Below are positions 35,169 to 47,596 of a stretch of DNA of 64,000 nt, piece after piece. The position numbers were made by a program, and so were the translations under genes. The stretch comes from Xiheicaenibacterium sp046351325 (GTDB lineage: Bacteria > Myxococcota_A > Polyangia > Polyangiales > Polyangiaceae), in assembly GCA_046351325.1 (NCBI GenBank), contig JAXLYR010000002.1:806001-870000 (forward strand), given 5' to 3'. The notes under the pieces were generated by a model that saw only the letters and a program-made list of their open reading frames with translations, ran no database searches and was not told where the DNA came from. Positions within the stretch are counted from its first letter, which is position 1. Each line of letters opens with the position of its first letter.

Positions 35169-37019
35169 TCAGCCTCGCGCCTTGAGGGCGCGGTAGATCG
35201 TGCCGCGCCCGACCCCGAGCTTGCGCGCGGCCTCGCTCACGTTGCCGTTCGCCTCCTCGAGGGCTCGGTCGATCGCCTCGCGGACGATCTCGCCCCGCGT
35301 CCGCGCCTCACCGCGCTCGCTCGACCGAGGCTCGAACGCAGGCAGGTGCTCGACCTCGACGAGGCCCGGCGTGCGCGGCTCGGCGTTCGCGAGCGCGGCC
35401 GCGTACTCGATCGTCGACTTGAGCTCGCGCACGTTGCCGGGCCAGTCGTGCGCGGCGACGACCTCGCGCGCGGACTCGGAGAGCGCGAGCGCGCCGCCGC
35501 TCTCGCGATCGAGCAAACACGCCGCGAGCCACGTCGCGTCCGAGCGATCGCGGAGCGCGGGGATCGACAGCGTGGCGCCTCGAATCCGATAGTACAAATC
35601 CTTGCGGAAGCTGCCGCTCGCGACCATCTGAGGCAGATCGCGGCACGTCGCGCAGACGAGGCGAAGATCGGCCTTGCGCTCGCGCGGTTCACCTACACGC
35701 TGGTAAGTCCCGTCGTCGAGCACGCGCAGGAGCGCTGCCTGGAGCTCGAGCGAGAGCTCGGCGATCTCGTCGAGGAAGAGCGTGCCGCCGTGCGCGGCCG
35801 CGATGCGCCCGTCCGCGCCGGCCCGCAGCGCCCCCGTGAACGCGCCAGGCGCGTGCCCGAAGAGCTCGCTCGCCACGAGCGACGGCGCGATCGCCCCGCA
35901 GTTCACCGCGACGAAAGGCTTCGCGCGGCGCTCGCTCGCTTGGTGAATCGCCCTCGCGAAGAGCTCCTTGCCGGTGCCCGTCTCGGCGAGCAAGAGGACA
36001 GGCAGCCGCGTGCGCGCGAACGTCCGCCCGAGGTCCTTCACGCGCTCGACCGCGGGGTCCCGCGCGAGGATCACGTCGAACGCGTCGGTCGGCTCGCGAT
36101 CGAGCGCGCCTCGCCGCGGCGTCGCGCGCGCGACGACCTCGAGGTGAACGACCACCGCGAGCGGTCGACCTGCCGCGCCGACGAGCGGATCGATCTCGAC
36201 GCGGTAGGTTCCAGCCTTCGTCTCGAAGCGCGCGCCGCGCGCACCCGACGAGGCGAAGAGCTCGCCGAAGCCGATCCCGAAGACCCGCTCGGCCGCGAGG
36301 GCCTGCGTGCTCGACAAGCCGAGGTTCGCGAGCGCGGTCGGGCTCGCCGCGCGGACGACGCCGGTCGCGTCGACGAGGAGCTCGATCCGCGAGGAGGTCC
36401 GCACGAGCCGCTCGATCACCGCGAGCGAGCCGTGCGCGAAGCCCGAGGCAGCGCGCGCCCGCAGCGCGTGCTCGAGCGCGAGGCCCGCGGTGCGCACTGC
36501 GACCCCGACCGCCGGATCGTGTGAGCCGAGCGGCCCGGACACGTCGAGCACGAGCGCGATCTCCCCGAAGGCGTCGCGGATCGGCGTCGCGTAGCAGAAG
36601 AGATCGCGGTTCCGGACCTCGAAGTGCGCATCCCCGACCACCGCGACGGGCCGCGCCTCGACGACGGCGGTGCCGATCGCGTTCGTGCCTCGCGTCTCCT
36701 CTCCCCAGCGCGCTCCCTCGACGAGGCGCACGCGCGTCACCGGATCGAGCGCGCCGCGCTCGATGCGCGACGAGAGGATGACGCCTTCGCGATCGGCGAG
36801 GATCGCCGCGCGCGGCCCCGCGGCGAGCTCACCCATGACGAGCTCGAGCACGTCGAGCTCGTCGGCGAAGGCCTCGCGCAGGCGCTCGCGTCGCTCGATC
36901 AGATCGCGGTCCGACGCCGACACCGGGTACGCGTCGGACTCGCGCTGAAGCCCGAGCCGCTCGACGCGCGCCCAGCGCTCGCGCACGAGCTCCGTCGTCG
37001 GTTCGGCGAGGACCAGCAC
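35169..37019 (-). CDS. AcoR-like sigma-54-dependent activator (GAF-PAS-AAA+-Fis)
   Basis: 616 residues from a GTG at 37019; the frame is open further upstream but that part has no domain and would cover the control region. N-terminal GAF-type sensor (about 60-200: EGARWGEETRGTNAIGTAV is the signature of AcoR-like GAF domains), a PAS-like segment (about 210-300), and an AAA+ domain with Walker A AETGTGKE, an intact GAFTGA loop and FLDEIAEL. A Fis HTH ends the protein (NGNVSEAARKLGVGRGTIYRAL). Family members sense acetoin, acetaldehyde or related alcohol metabolites. It is divergent from an aldehyde dehydrogenase/DUF779 operon that has a good sigma-54 promoter and palindromes, so it almost surely activates that operon. 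Confidence 0.9.
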   Translation of the reverse strand: MLVLAEPTTELVRERWARVERLGLQRESDAYPVSASDRDLIERRERLREAFADELDVLELVMGELAAGPRAAILADREGVILSSRIERGALDPVTRVRLVEGARWGEETRGTNAIGTAVVEARPVAVVGDAHFEVRNRDLFCYATPIRDAFGEIALVLDVSGPLGSHDPAVGVAVRTAGLALEHALRARAASGFAHGSLAVIERLVRTSSRIELLVDATGVVRAASPTALANLGLSSTQALAAERVFGIGFGELFASSGARGARFETKAGTYRVEIDPLVGAAGRPLAVVVHLEVVARATPRRGALDREPTDAFDVILARDPAVERVKDLGRTFARTRLPVLLLAETGTGKELFARAIHQASERRAKPFVAVNCGAIAPSLVASELFGHAPGAFTGALRAGADGRIAAAHGGTLFLDEIAELSLELQAALLRVLDDGTYQRVGEPRERKADLRLVCATCRDLPQMVASGSFRKDLYYRIRGATLSIPALRDRSDATWLAACLLDRESGGALALSESAREVVAAHDWPGNVRELKSTIEYAAALANAEPRTPGLVEVEHLPAFEPRSSERGEARTRGEIVREAIDRALEEANGNVSEAARKLGVGRGTIYRALKARG

Positions 37020-37109
37020 GCTTCGAGTCTCGCATGTTCGACCTGAGTTGGCCGCCCTCTCCCGTGACCGCTGCGCCGCGTCAGCGCTGATCCATTTCGG
37101 AACAACGGG

Positions 37110-37142
37110 CTGTCCGCGGACAGCCGCGAACAACTCTGTTCG
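37110..37142. promoter_or_regulatory. two inverted repeats, probable activator binding sites
   Basis: A perfect 14-base palindrome CTGTCCGCGGACAG lies at 37110-37123. A second inverted repeat, CGAACA-ACTC-TGTTCG, lies at 37127-37142. Their centres are about 100 and 80 bases upstream of the inferred start of transcription at 37216, the usual distance for upstream activating sites of sigma-54 activators. The half-site TGTTCG also occurs once at 37034-37039. Confidence 0.6.
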
Positions 37143-37189
37143 AGTTCGAATCGACCGTCTTTCCCATGGATTCGTGGATGACGCGGACC

Positions 37190-37205
37190 TGGCGCGACCG
37201 TTGCG
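37190..37205 (+). promoter_or_regulatory. sigma-54 (-24/-12) promoter of the aldehyde dehydrogenase operon
   Basis: TGGCGCG-ACCG-TTGCG matches the consensus TGGCACG-N4-TTGCW at all but two positions, with exactly ten bases between the invariant GG (37191-37192) and GC (37203-37204). Transcription should start near 37216, 28 bases before the ATG at 37244. Confidence 0.8.
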
Positions 37206-37243
37206 GAGTGAGCCCTCGCCGAAGGGTCGCAAGGGAGGAAGCC

Positions 37244-38764
37244 ATGGTCTACACGCCGCCGAATCAAGAGGGTTCCAAGGTCCAGTTCAAGAGCCGCTAT
37301 CAGAACTTCATCGGCGGCGAGTGGAAGGCGCCCGTGAAGGGCCAGTACTTCGAGGACATCACGCCGGTCACGGGCCGTGCGTTCTGCGAGGTCCCGCGCT
37401 CGAGCGCCGAAGACGTGGAGCTCGCGCTCGACGCAGCCCACGCGGCGAAGGGCAAATGGGGCAAGACGAGCGCTACGGAGCGCTCGATCCTCCTCAACAA
37501 GATCGCCGATCGCATCGAGGCGAACCTCGAGAAGCTCGCGATCGCGGAGACCTGGGACAACGGCAAGCCCGTGCGCGAGACGCTCGCCGCCGACCTGCCG
37601 CTCACGATCGATCACTTCCGCTACTTCGCCGGCTGCATCCGCGCGCAGGAGGGTCGGACGAGCGAGCTCGACGAGAACACCGTCGCTTACCACTTCCACG
37701 AGCCGCTCGGCGTCGTCGCGCAGATCATCCCGTGGAACTTCCCGCTCCTCATGGCCGCGTGGAAGCTCGCGCCCGCGCTCGCCGCCGGTAACTGCGTCGT
37801 CATCAAGCCCGCGGAGCAGACCCCCGCGTCGATCCTGATGCTGATGGAGATCATCGGTGATTTGCTGCCTCCCGGGGTCGTCAACGTCGTGAACGGCTTC
37901 GGCGTCGAGGCCGGTAAGCCCCTCGCGCGGAGCAGCCGCGTCTCGAAGGTCGCCTTCACGGGCGAGACGACGACGGGCCGGCTCATCATGCAATACGCCT
38001 CCGAGAACCTCATCCCCGTCACGCTCGAGCTCGGCGGCAAATCGCCGAACATCTTCTTCTCGGACGTGATGCGCGAGCGCGACAGCTTCCTCGAGAAGGC
38101 CCTCGAGGGCTTCGGGATGTTCGCGTTGAACCAGGGCGAGGTCTGCACGTGCCCGTCGCGCGCCCTCATCGACAAGCGCATGTTCGGCGAGTTCCTCGGC
38201 GCCGCGATCGATCGTGCGAAGAAGCACCTGCCCGGTAACCCCCTCGATCCGGCGACGACGGTCGGCGCGCAGGCCTCGAACGATCAGCTCGAGAAGATCC
38301 TCAGCTACCTCGACATCGGCAAGAAGGAGGGCGCGGAGGTCGCGCTCGGCGGCGAGCGCGCGAAGCTCTCGGGCGATCTCGCGGGCGGCTACTACGTGAT
38401 GCCCACCGTGTTCGTCGGCAAGAACAGCATGCGCGTCTTCCAGGAGGAGATCTTCGGGCCCGTCGTGAGCGTCACGAGCTTCGACGGCTTCGACGACGCG
38501 ATCTCGATCGCCAACGACACGCTCTACGGTCTCGGCGCCGGCGTCTGGACCCGCGACGTGCATCAGGCCTATCGCGCCGGTCGCGCGATCCAAGCGGGGC
38601 GCGTCTGGACGAACTGCTACCACCTCTATCCGGCGCACGCGGCCTTCGGCGGCTACAAGCAATCAGGCATCGGCCGTGAGAACCACCAGATGATGCTCTC
38701 GCACTACCAGCAGACGAAGAACCTGCTCGTCAGCTACGACCAGAAGCCGATGGGTTTCTTCTGA
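37244..38764 (+). CDS. NAD(P)-dependent aldehyde dehydrogenase (acetaldehyde/AldB-ExaC-like)
   Basis: 506 residues. The ATG at 37244 follows a strong ribosome site (GGGAGGA); earlier in-frame starts lie upstream of the sigma-54 promoter and are not real. The fold is complete: PWNFPLLMAAWKLAPALAAGN (cofactor lid, partial), the Rossmann glycine segment FTGETTTGRLI, general base in LELGGKSP (Glu262), nucleophile Cys301 in GEVCTCPSR and EEIFGPV. It oxidises an aldehyde, probably acetaldehyde or a related short-chain one, to the acid. The sequence type, the adjoining DUF779 gene and the AcoR-like activator match the arrangement known for acetaldehyde dehydrogenases used in alcohol catabolism. Cytoplasmic; probably a tetramer. 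Confidence 0.92.
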   Translation: MVYTPPNQEGSKVQFKSRYQNFIGGEWKAPVKGQYFEDITPVTGRAFCEVPRSSAEDVELALDAAHAAKGKWGKTSATERSILLNKIADRIEANLEKLAIAETWDNGKPVRETLAADLPLTIDHFRYFAGCIRAQEGRTSELDENTVAYHFHEPLGVVAQIIPWNFPLLMAAWKLAPALAAGNCVVIKPAEQTPASILMLMEIIGDLLPPGVVNVVNGFGVEAGKPLARSSRVSKVAFTGETTTGRLIMQYASENLIPVTLELGGKSPNIFFSDVMRERDSFLEKALEGFGMFALNQGEVCTCPSRALIDKRMFGEFLGAAIDRAKKHLPGNPLDPATTVGAQASNDQLEKILSYLDIGKKEGAEVALGGERAKLSGDLAGGYYVMPTVFVGKNSMRVFQEEIFGPVVSVTSFDGFDDAISIANDTLYGLGAGVWTRDVHQAYRAGRAIQAGRVWTNCYHLYPAHAAFGGYKQSGIGRENHQMMLSHYQQTKNLLVSYDQKPMGFF

Positions 38765-39117
38765 TGGAGGTCGCGCGGGTCACGTGCACCCCCGAGGCCG
38801 CGGCGCTCGTGCGGCGGCTCGCGGCCGAGCACGGTCCGCTCATGTTCCATCAGTCGGGCGGCTGCTGCGACGGCAGCGCTCCCATGTGCTACCCGCTCGG
38901 CGATCTCATCGTCGGTGAGCAGGACGTGCTCCTCGGCGAGATCGAGGGCTGCCCGTTCTACGTGGGCAAACAGCAGTGGGAGCGCTGGCAGCACACGCGG
39001 CTCGTCATCGACGTCGTAAAGGGCCGTGGCAGCGGCTTCTCGCTCGAGGCGCCGACGGGCATGCGCTTCCTCACGCGGTCGGAGCTCTGCGAGGTCGACC
39101 CGACGCCGCGCCCGTGA
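38764..39117 (+). CDS. DUF779-domain protein
   Basis: 117 residues, start ATG overlapping the dehydrogenase stop (TGATG). The conserved cysteine-rich segment QSGGCCDGSAPMCYP at about residues 31-45 and LLGEIEGCPFYVG mark DUF779. These small proteins are found again and again directly after aldehyde dehydrogenase genes controlled by AcoR-like activators. Their role is not established; the conserved cysteines suggest metal or thiol chemistry in support of the dehydrogenase. It is soluble, with no signal peptide. Confidence 0.88.
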   Translation: MEVARVTCTPEAAALVRRLAAEHGPLMFHQSGGCCDGSAPMCYPLGDLIVGEQDVLLGEIEGCPFYVGKQQWERWQHTRLVIDVVKGRGSGFSLEAPTGMRFLTRSELCEVDPTPRP

Positions 39118-39216
39118 GCGAGCGGCCAGCCTGTCATTCGCCCGAACACACTATAACGACGTATAAATATCGGCTGGCGCGCGGGCTCACGGACTAGCCT
39201 ATATCGACGCCGCGTG

Positions 39217-40518
39217 TCAGCTGGGGCGCGACGACTGTATGCGCTGGATGAGCTCCACGCGAGAGCGCACGCCGAGCTTGCGACAAGCTCGAGAGAGGCG
39301 CATCCCGACAGTCGACTCATTGAGGCCGAGCTCGTAAGCAATCAGCTTGTTGCTGTGCCCCAAGGCGGCGTACGAGACGACCTCGCTCTCGCGGTCGGTC
39401 AGGCTTGCGGCGAGAGTCGACGGCCCTGGACGCGGCCGCGCGTGGGCAAAGAGGAATCGCTTACCGTCGCGATCGAACTGTTCGACGAGCGCCCAGCGAC
39501 CCTGCACGAGGCCACGCCAGAGCTCGACCGCGAGGGGCGGGTTCTCGACGCGGAGGCGGCCGCGAACTTTGCCGAGCGTGCGCGCTCTCTGGGTGAGCGC
39601 CTCGCGCGAGCTCTTCTCTTTGGCTTCGTCACTGGCCGCATGCAGAACCCGTCCAGTGCCGGCGTCCAAGATCGCTGCTGCCAACGACTCGAGCGTCGTG
39701 CCCGCGGCCCTCGCGTCGATGAGGTGTCTTCGCAACCGAAAGCCGGCGCCGATATGCGCCAGGAGTCGCCGGAGCAGGCTCTGATCATAACTGCTGCTGG
39801 AGCCAGTACGCATCAAAGGGACATTGAGCACACAGCCATATCCGCCCGGAGCCTCGGCTACGAGCCTCAAGAAGTCGCGGATGCCGAGGGCGTGGATGCG
39901 GCCAATCGCGCCCGACATTGTCTCGAGGATGGGCCCGCCCGTGGCCTCGCTGGCGACGCTGATGGGCTGTCGCAGAGCGCGCATGAGCGCTGGAGATACA
40001 TTGGGAGCGCCGTTGAAGAGCGCGCGAAAGGCCTCATGCCAGCCATCCATACACGCGACGCCAATGGGATCTCCCATGTGGAGCCCCGTGGTCTCCGAGT
40101 GCTCGAAGAGGTAAGCCGTTACACCCATCTGCGCGCCCAACACACCCGTCGCCGCCGCCGCGACGCCCGACAGCCATAGATCGGTGTCCGCTGTCTGGCG
40201 GTATGCGGCCTCAATCAGGCCGACTGGATCGGCCGCGGGCGGCGCCTGTTGCTCGACTCGTGAATCGACGAGAGGTGAGTTCACTGCGAGCTCGGCGCGA
40301 GACTGCACGCCCAGCTTTTGATATGCACTCGCGAGCTGATGAGCGACTGTTCGCTCCGAAGTGCCACGAGCCTCGGCGATCTGCTTGTTTCGTTGGCCGC
40401 GAACGGCTGCGCGGACGACGACAACCTCCGCCTCGGTGAGCCTTCGTTCGGGTGGAACCTCGAAGAGTGCGATGTCCTCGCCGCCCACCGTAAACCGAGT
40501 CGCGCGGACGCCCTGCAT
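39217..40518 (-). CDS. LuxR-family regulator with an HTH domain at each end
   Basis: 433 residues from the ATG at 40518 (a TTG at 40608 would add 30 residues of low-complexity sequence). The N-terminus has a complete LuxR/GerE-type HTH: RRLTEAEVVVVRAAVRGQ, then NKQIAEARGTSERTVAHQL and YQKLGVQSRAEL. The C-terminus has a second: SLTDRESEVVSYAALGHS, then NKLIAYELGLNESTVGMRL and CRKLGVRSRVELI. Between them lie 260 residues of alpha/beta sequence with GAF-like spacing but no motif I can name. Most LuxR-family regulators have one C-terminal HTH, so this layout is unusual. It is convergent with the DUF779 gene and divergent from a lipoprotein gene, its likeliest target. Confidence 0.8.
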   Translation of the reverse strand: MQGVRATRFTVGGEDIALFEVPPERRLTEAEVVVVRAAVRGQRNKQIAEARGTSERTVAHQLASAYQKLGVQSRAELAVNSPLVDSRVEQQAPPAADPVGLIEAAYRQTADTDLWLSGVAAAATGVLGAQMGVTAYLFEHSETTGLHMGDPIGVACMDGWHEAFRALFNGAPNVSPALMRALRQPISVASEATGGPILETMSGAIGRIHALGIRDFLRLVAEAPGGYGCVLNVPLMRTGSSSSYDQSLLRRLLAHIGAGFRLRRHLIDARAAGTTLESLAAAILDAGTGRVLHAASDEAKEKSSREALTQRARTLGKVRGRLRVENPPLAVELWRGLVQGRWALVEQFDRDGKRFLFAHARPRPGPSTLAASLTDRESEVVSYAALGHSNKLIAYELGLNESTVGMRLSRACRKLGVRSRVELIQRIQSSRPS

Positions 40519-40693
40519 CGGCGGAGCGTAGACGTCCAAGCAAACATAAACCAGGGCGCCGCTCGGCGAGGGCGTGCCGCTGGACGGCGGCGCTGTGGGG
40601 CAACGCAAAGAGCTTGAAACCGCTCAGATCGCGCAGGCCGCGGGTGGTGTTGTCATTCAACAGGTTGGTCGCGCTCTTGCTAGTCACCGCTCG

Positions 40694-41914
40694 ATGCGAG
40701 TGAGAATAGCGACGACTGCTCTTGCCATTGCGCTCCAGCTCTGCGCCTGTGGCGGTGGAGACCCTGCCAATCCGGATGGCTCCTCGGATGGTGGGAGCGG
40801 CACATCCTCCGGCGGGGCCGGGACCGGAGGCTCGGACCCCGGGCCGACCACGCCACTCATCGACGGCTTCGACATTGATGCTCGAGAAGGGGGATGGTGG
40901 CAGTTTCACTATCAATACGTCTGGGACGGCGCCTCCCTCGAACAGCACGATACGACGTTCCTCTTGGTGCTCGGCGCGCCGCAACAAGTGAATGGGGATC
41001 AATGGTTCCCGGTTCACGTCGAGATCCTCGAGAGCGACGGCAGCGATGCTTCCAACCCGACGTTCGAGTGGCAAATGCTGTCGTTCAGCGGCTACCGGAT
41101 ACGAGGAATCAATGGAGGCGCCCCCGAGCCGCTCTTCGACGCGATCACGGGTAAGTGGCCAGGCTCGAATGAGGGACTCTTCGCCGACCTCAACCCTGGC
41201 GGTCTGCGACAGGCGAGTCGAGACGGTGCCGACTGGCGGGTAGCGAAGGGGTCGCTCGACTCGGGCTGTGAATACGTAGAAGGCTACGGCGAAATCTGCG
41301 ACGGCAGCGCGTCGTCTTATACTGGCTGGGACCTATTTCGACCCGAGATTGGGCCCGCTGGCAGCTACCGCCAGGGCTGCTCCGGCGGCTGCCTGACGTA
41401 TTCGTATGACCTACTCGACGCGTCGCCGGACGGGAGCAGGCCGGAGCCAGTCGGGTGCCCAGTCGGCGAAGGCCTCTATTGCGGGGGCAATGGCGTCGGA
41501 GGCGACCCGAACACGCTCTACAACTGCAGCCAAGGGGAGCTCACCGTCGCAGAGATCTGCACGACGACCTGCGTGAAGGCGCCAGCGGGTACTCCCGACC
41601 ATTGCGCGTCCTCGTCGGGCTGTGACACCGGTGTTCACGGATCACCCAGTGGGACGCCGGCCGAATATGACGTGTGCAACGCCTGCTACCAATGCGCGAC
41701 GGCCAGCGCTTGCGCCGACGAAGCTGCGTCGTTCTACGGTGACCCCGTCTATCAAGGTTACCTGGACTGTATTACTCCCTGTACGACGCAGACCTGTTTC
41801 GACAACTGCGCTGATCTCTACCCAGTAGCGGCCGGAGAGTACTCTGCTCTTTGGAGTTGTGCGGTGTGCGCGGAGTGCCCAGTCAATTGCGACGCCGCCT
41901 CGAGCTGCTTTTAG
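40694..41914 (+). CDS. cysteine-rich lipoprotein, function unknown
   Basis: 406 residues. Start is ATG at 40694, the first residue of a lipoprotein signal (MRVRIATTALAIALQLCAC) with lipobox LCAC; an open frame upstream is not coding. A short Gly/Ser/Asp linker follows. The first mature domain (about 60-230) is rich in aromatic residues and beta strands (GGWWQFHYQYVWDG); the second part (about 230-406) contains more than 20 cysteines in pairs (CNACYQCATASACADE, CTTQTCFDNCADLYP), as in myxobacterial surface lipoproteins held by many disulfides. No enzyme motif. GG and TTGC boxes ten bases apart at 40667-40680 hint at sigma-54 but the -24 box is poor. Confidence 0.65.
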   Translation: MRVRIATTALAIALQLCACGGGDPANPDGSSDGGSGTSSGGAGTGGSDPGPTTPLIDGFDIDAREGGWWQFHYQYVWDGASLEQHDTTFLLVLGAPQQVNGDQWFPVHVEILESDGSDASNPTFEWQMLSFSGYRIRGINGGAPEPLFDAITGKWPGSNEGLFADLNPGGLRQASRDGADWRVAKGSLDSGCEYVEGYGEICDGSASSYTGWDLFRPEIGPAGSYRQGCSGGCLTYSYDLLDASPDGSRPEPVGCPVGEGLYCGGNGVGGDPNTLYNCSQGELTVAEICTTTCVKAPAGTPDHCASSSGCDTGVHGSPSGTPAEYDVCNACYQCATASACADEAASFYGDPVYQGYLDCITPCTTQTCFDNCADLYPVAAGEYSALWSCAVCAECPVNCDAASSCF

Positions 41915-41950
41915 CTGCAGCGTTCAGCGACCTCCACAAAGGAGCTTACA

Positions 41951-42457
41951 ATGGCGCGCCGAGGAATCACCTATCGACAAGAGGCCACCGAGCGGGTCGA
42001 CTTTCCGTTTCAGTGCCCCGCTGCTTGCGGTTACACGGGGGTCGCGACCATCGAACAACGGGCTACGGCTGTCGTCCGGACCGCGAGTCAACAATACAAC
42101 GCGAGCAACCAGGTCGCCGCGCAGGCGAAAGCGAGCGCCGTCGCGCGCGAGATCGGAACCGACATCCTGAGGGTCGCGCGGTGCCCCCAATGCGGGCGAC
42201 GACCGAGCAGCGGCGTGGTCCGCGTCATCGTCAAGAATTGGTTCATCGCGAGCGTCTTCTTCGCGATCGCCGGGGTCTTTCTGCAGGTCGCCTTTACCAC
42301 GGTGCTCTTCGGCAGCCTGCGGCTGAACAGTACGTTTCTTCAGCTCGCGGCTGGCGCTTTCGGGCTGCTCATGGCGATCGTCGGGCTCATCTATGCTGGC
42401 AGCCCGTGGTCCCATATGAAGCGGGCGGACGCCGCCGCGACGTTTACGCCCGAATAG
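41951..42457 (+). CDS. small membrane protein with zinc-ribbon-like N-terminus
   Basis: 168 residues. It begins MARRGITYRQEATERVDF and has two cysteine pairs: CPAAC (about 22-26) and CPQC (about 79-82), spaced like a zinc ribbon split by a helical insertion. Two transmembrane helices follow (about 94-116, IASVFFAIAGVFLQVAFTTV; about 127-148, LQLAAGAFGLLMAIVGLIYAG). Cytoplasmic zinc-binding part with a membrane anchor is the simplest reading. A ribosome site (AAAGGAG) stands before the ATG. 36 bases separate it from the lipoprotein gene. No family is recognised. Confidence 0.6.
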   Translation: MARRGITYRQEATERVDFPFQCPAACGYTGVATIEQRATAVVRTASQQYNASNQVAAQAKASAVAREIGTDILRVARCPQCGRRPSSGVVRVIVKNWFIASVFFAIAGVFLQVAFTTVLFGSLRLNSTFLQLAAGAFGLLMAIVGLIYAGSPWSHMKRADAAATFTPE

Positions 42458-42560
42458 TGACAAGAATGTCAGCACCGCGGGTGAGTGTCGCGTCGACGCG
42501 TCGGACACGACTGTAAGTCATCGCCCGATGTGATTGATCCGCATCGTTGAGCCCCAACCG

Positions 42561-46856
<4,296 letters not shown>

Positions 46857-46926
46857 GTCCGCGCCGAGGTCAGCGCGATACCGCGCGAGGGTCAGCTCCT
46901 GAAGTGTCGCGAGTGAGATACAATTC

Positions 46927-46943
46927 TATGTAACAGATACATA
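46927..46943. promoter_or_regulatory. perfect inverted repeat, probable activator site
   Basis: TATGTA-ACAGA-TACATA is a perfect 6-5-6 inverted repeat in an AT-rich patch. Its centre is about 75 bases upstream of the inferred start of transcription near 47010 and about 80 bases from the start of the divergent activator gene. A second, 10-base palindrome CGCAATTGCG lies at 46952-46961. Confidence 0.6.
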
Positions 46944-46983
46944 ATAGGCCCCGCAATTGCGCCATTTTCAGCGGTGCGGATGA

Positions 46984-46999
46984 CGGCACGGACCCTGCG
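46984..46999 (+). promoter_or_regulatory. sigma-54 (-24/-12) promoter of the cysteine-rich lipoprotein operon
   Basis: CGGCACG-GACC-CTGCG keeps the GGCACG core and the TGC of the -12 box, with exactly ten bases between GG (46985-46986) and GC (46997-46998). Compared with TGGCACG-N4-TTGCW there are three mismatches, none in the invariant bases. Transcription would start near 47010, 26 bases before the ATG at 47036. Confidence 0.7.
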
Positions 47000-47035
47000 A
47001 ATGGGAGGGCCGAACCCAACCCGTGAGGTCCTAAA

Positions 47036-47584
47036 ATGTTCGACTCCTTGAAGCTCGTCGTCCCCGCTGCGCTCGGTCTCCTCTTCGTCGCTTGCAACGC
47101 CGAGGTCGACAAGCCCGAGAACGTCGGCTCCGACGCGAAGGCGATAGCGTGCAGCCAAGACGGCGAGTGCTTGGCCGGCGCGCTCTGTTCGAACGGGGCC
47201 TGCGTCACCGCGTGCGCGACCGACGCCGACTGCGCTGCGGGGGAGGTCTGTTACGACGGAGGCTGCCTCGTCGTGAGCGCCGACGACTGCGCGACCGACG
47301 CCGACTGCGCGGAGGGTGTTTGTCAGGCGGGGCAGTGCGCGAGCGAGCCGCCCATCCTGACGTGTGCGACCGACGCGGACTGCGGCGAGGGCGCCGCGTG
47401 TGTGGACGGTGAGTGCGAGGTGATCGGCTCGATCGGCGAGGCCTGCGCGACAGACGCGGACTGCGGCGTGAACCAGGTCTGCATGTCCGGCGAGTGCACC
47501 GCGAACTCGACGGGCGTAGCCTGCTCGAGCGACGCGGACTGCCCTGAATCTCAAGTTTGCGTGAACGGCACCTGCTCGAACTGA
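47036..47584 (+). CDS. lipoprotein made of six DxDC-type cysteine repeats
   Basis: 182 residues. Lipoprotein signal with lipobox FVAC near residue 20. The mature protein is almost only repeats of about 22-25 residues with the pattern C-x-x-D-x-D/E-C-x4-6-C-x4-C. The six units are CSQDGEC, CATDADC (four times) and CSSDADC, each followed by two more cysteines (for example GEVCYDGGC). Each unit could form two disulfides and an acidic calcium-like loop. Similar units occur in many myxobacterial exported proteins, but a protein built only of them is notable. It has a good ribosome site (TGAGGT) and a sigma-54-type promoter directly upstream. The next gene, 12 bases downstream, carries one more unit at its end. 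Confidence 0.75.
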   Translation: MFDSLKLVVPAALGLLFVACNAEVDKPENVGSDAKAIACSQDGECLAGALCSNGACVTACATDADCAAGEVCYDGGCLVVSADDCATDADCAEGVCQAGQCASEPPILTCATDADCGEGAACVDGECEVIGSIGEACATDADCGVNQVCMSGECTANSTGVACSSDADCPESQVCVNGTCSN

Positions 47585-47596
47585 TCTCGAACGGCC

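Noticed and set aside
39128..39179. GCCAGCC/GGCTGGC stem with 40-base AT-rich loop after the DUF779 gene
   Set aside because: Seven-bp arms with a very long loop are weak evidence; no T run follows on either strand.
40667..40680. GG and TTGC boxes with ten-base spacing before the lipoprotein at 40694
   Set aside because: The -24 box lacks CACG and the start codon would be only 14 bases after the -12 box. Kept only as a remark.
42485..42508. CGCGTCGACGCG palindrome with GTGTC/GACAC flanks between convergent genes as a terminator
   Set aside because: The flanks are offset by four bases and there is no loop or T run; only the GC palindrome is solid, which is common at this base composition.
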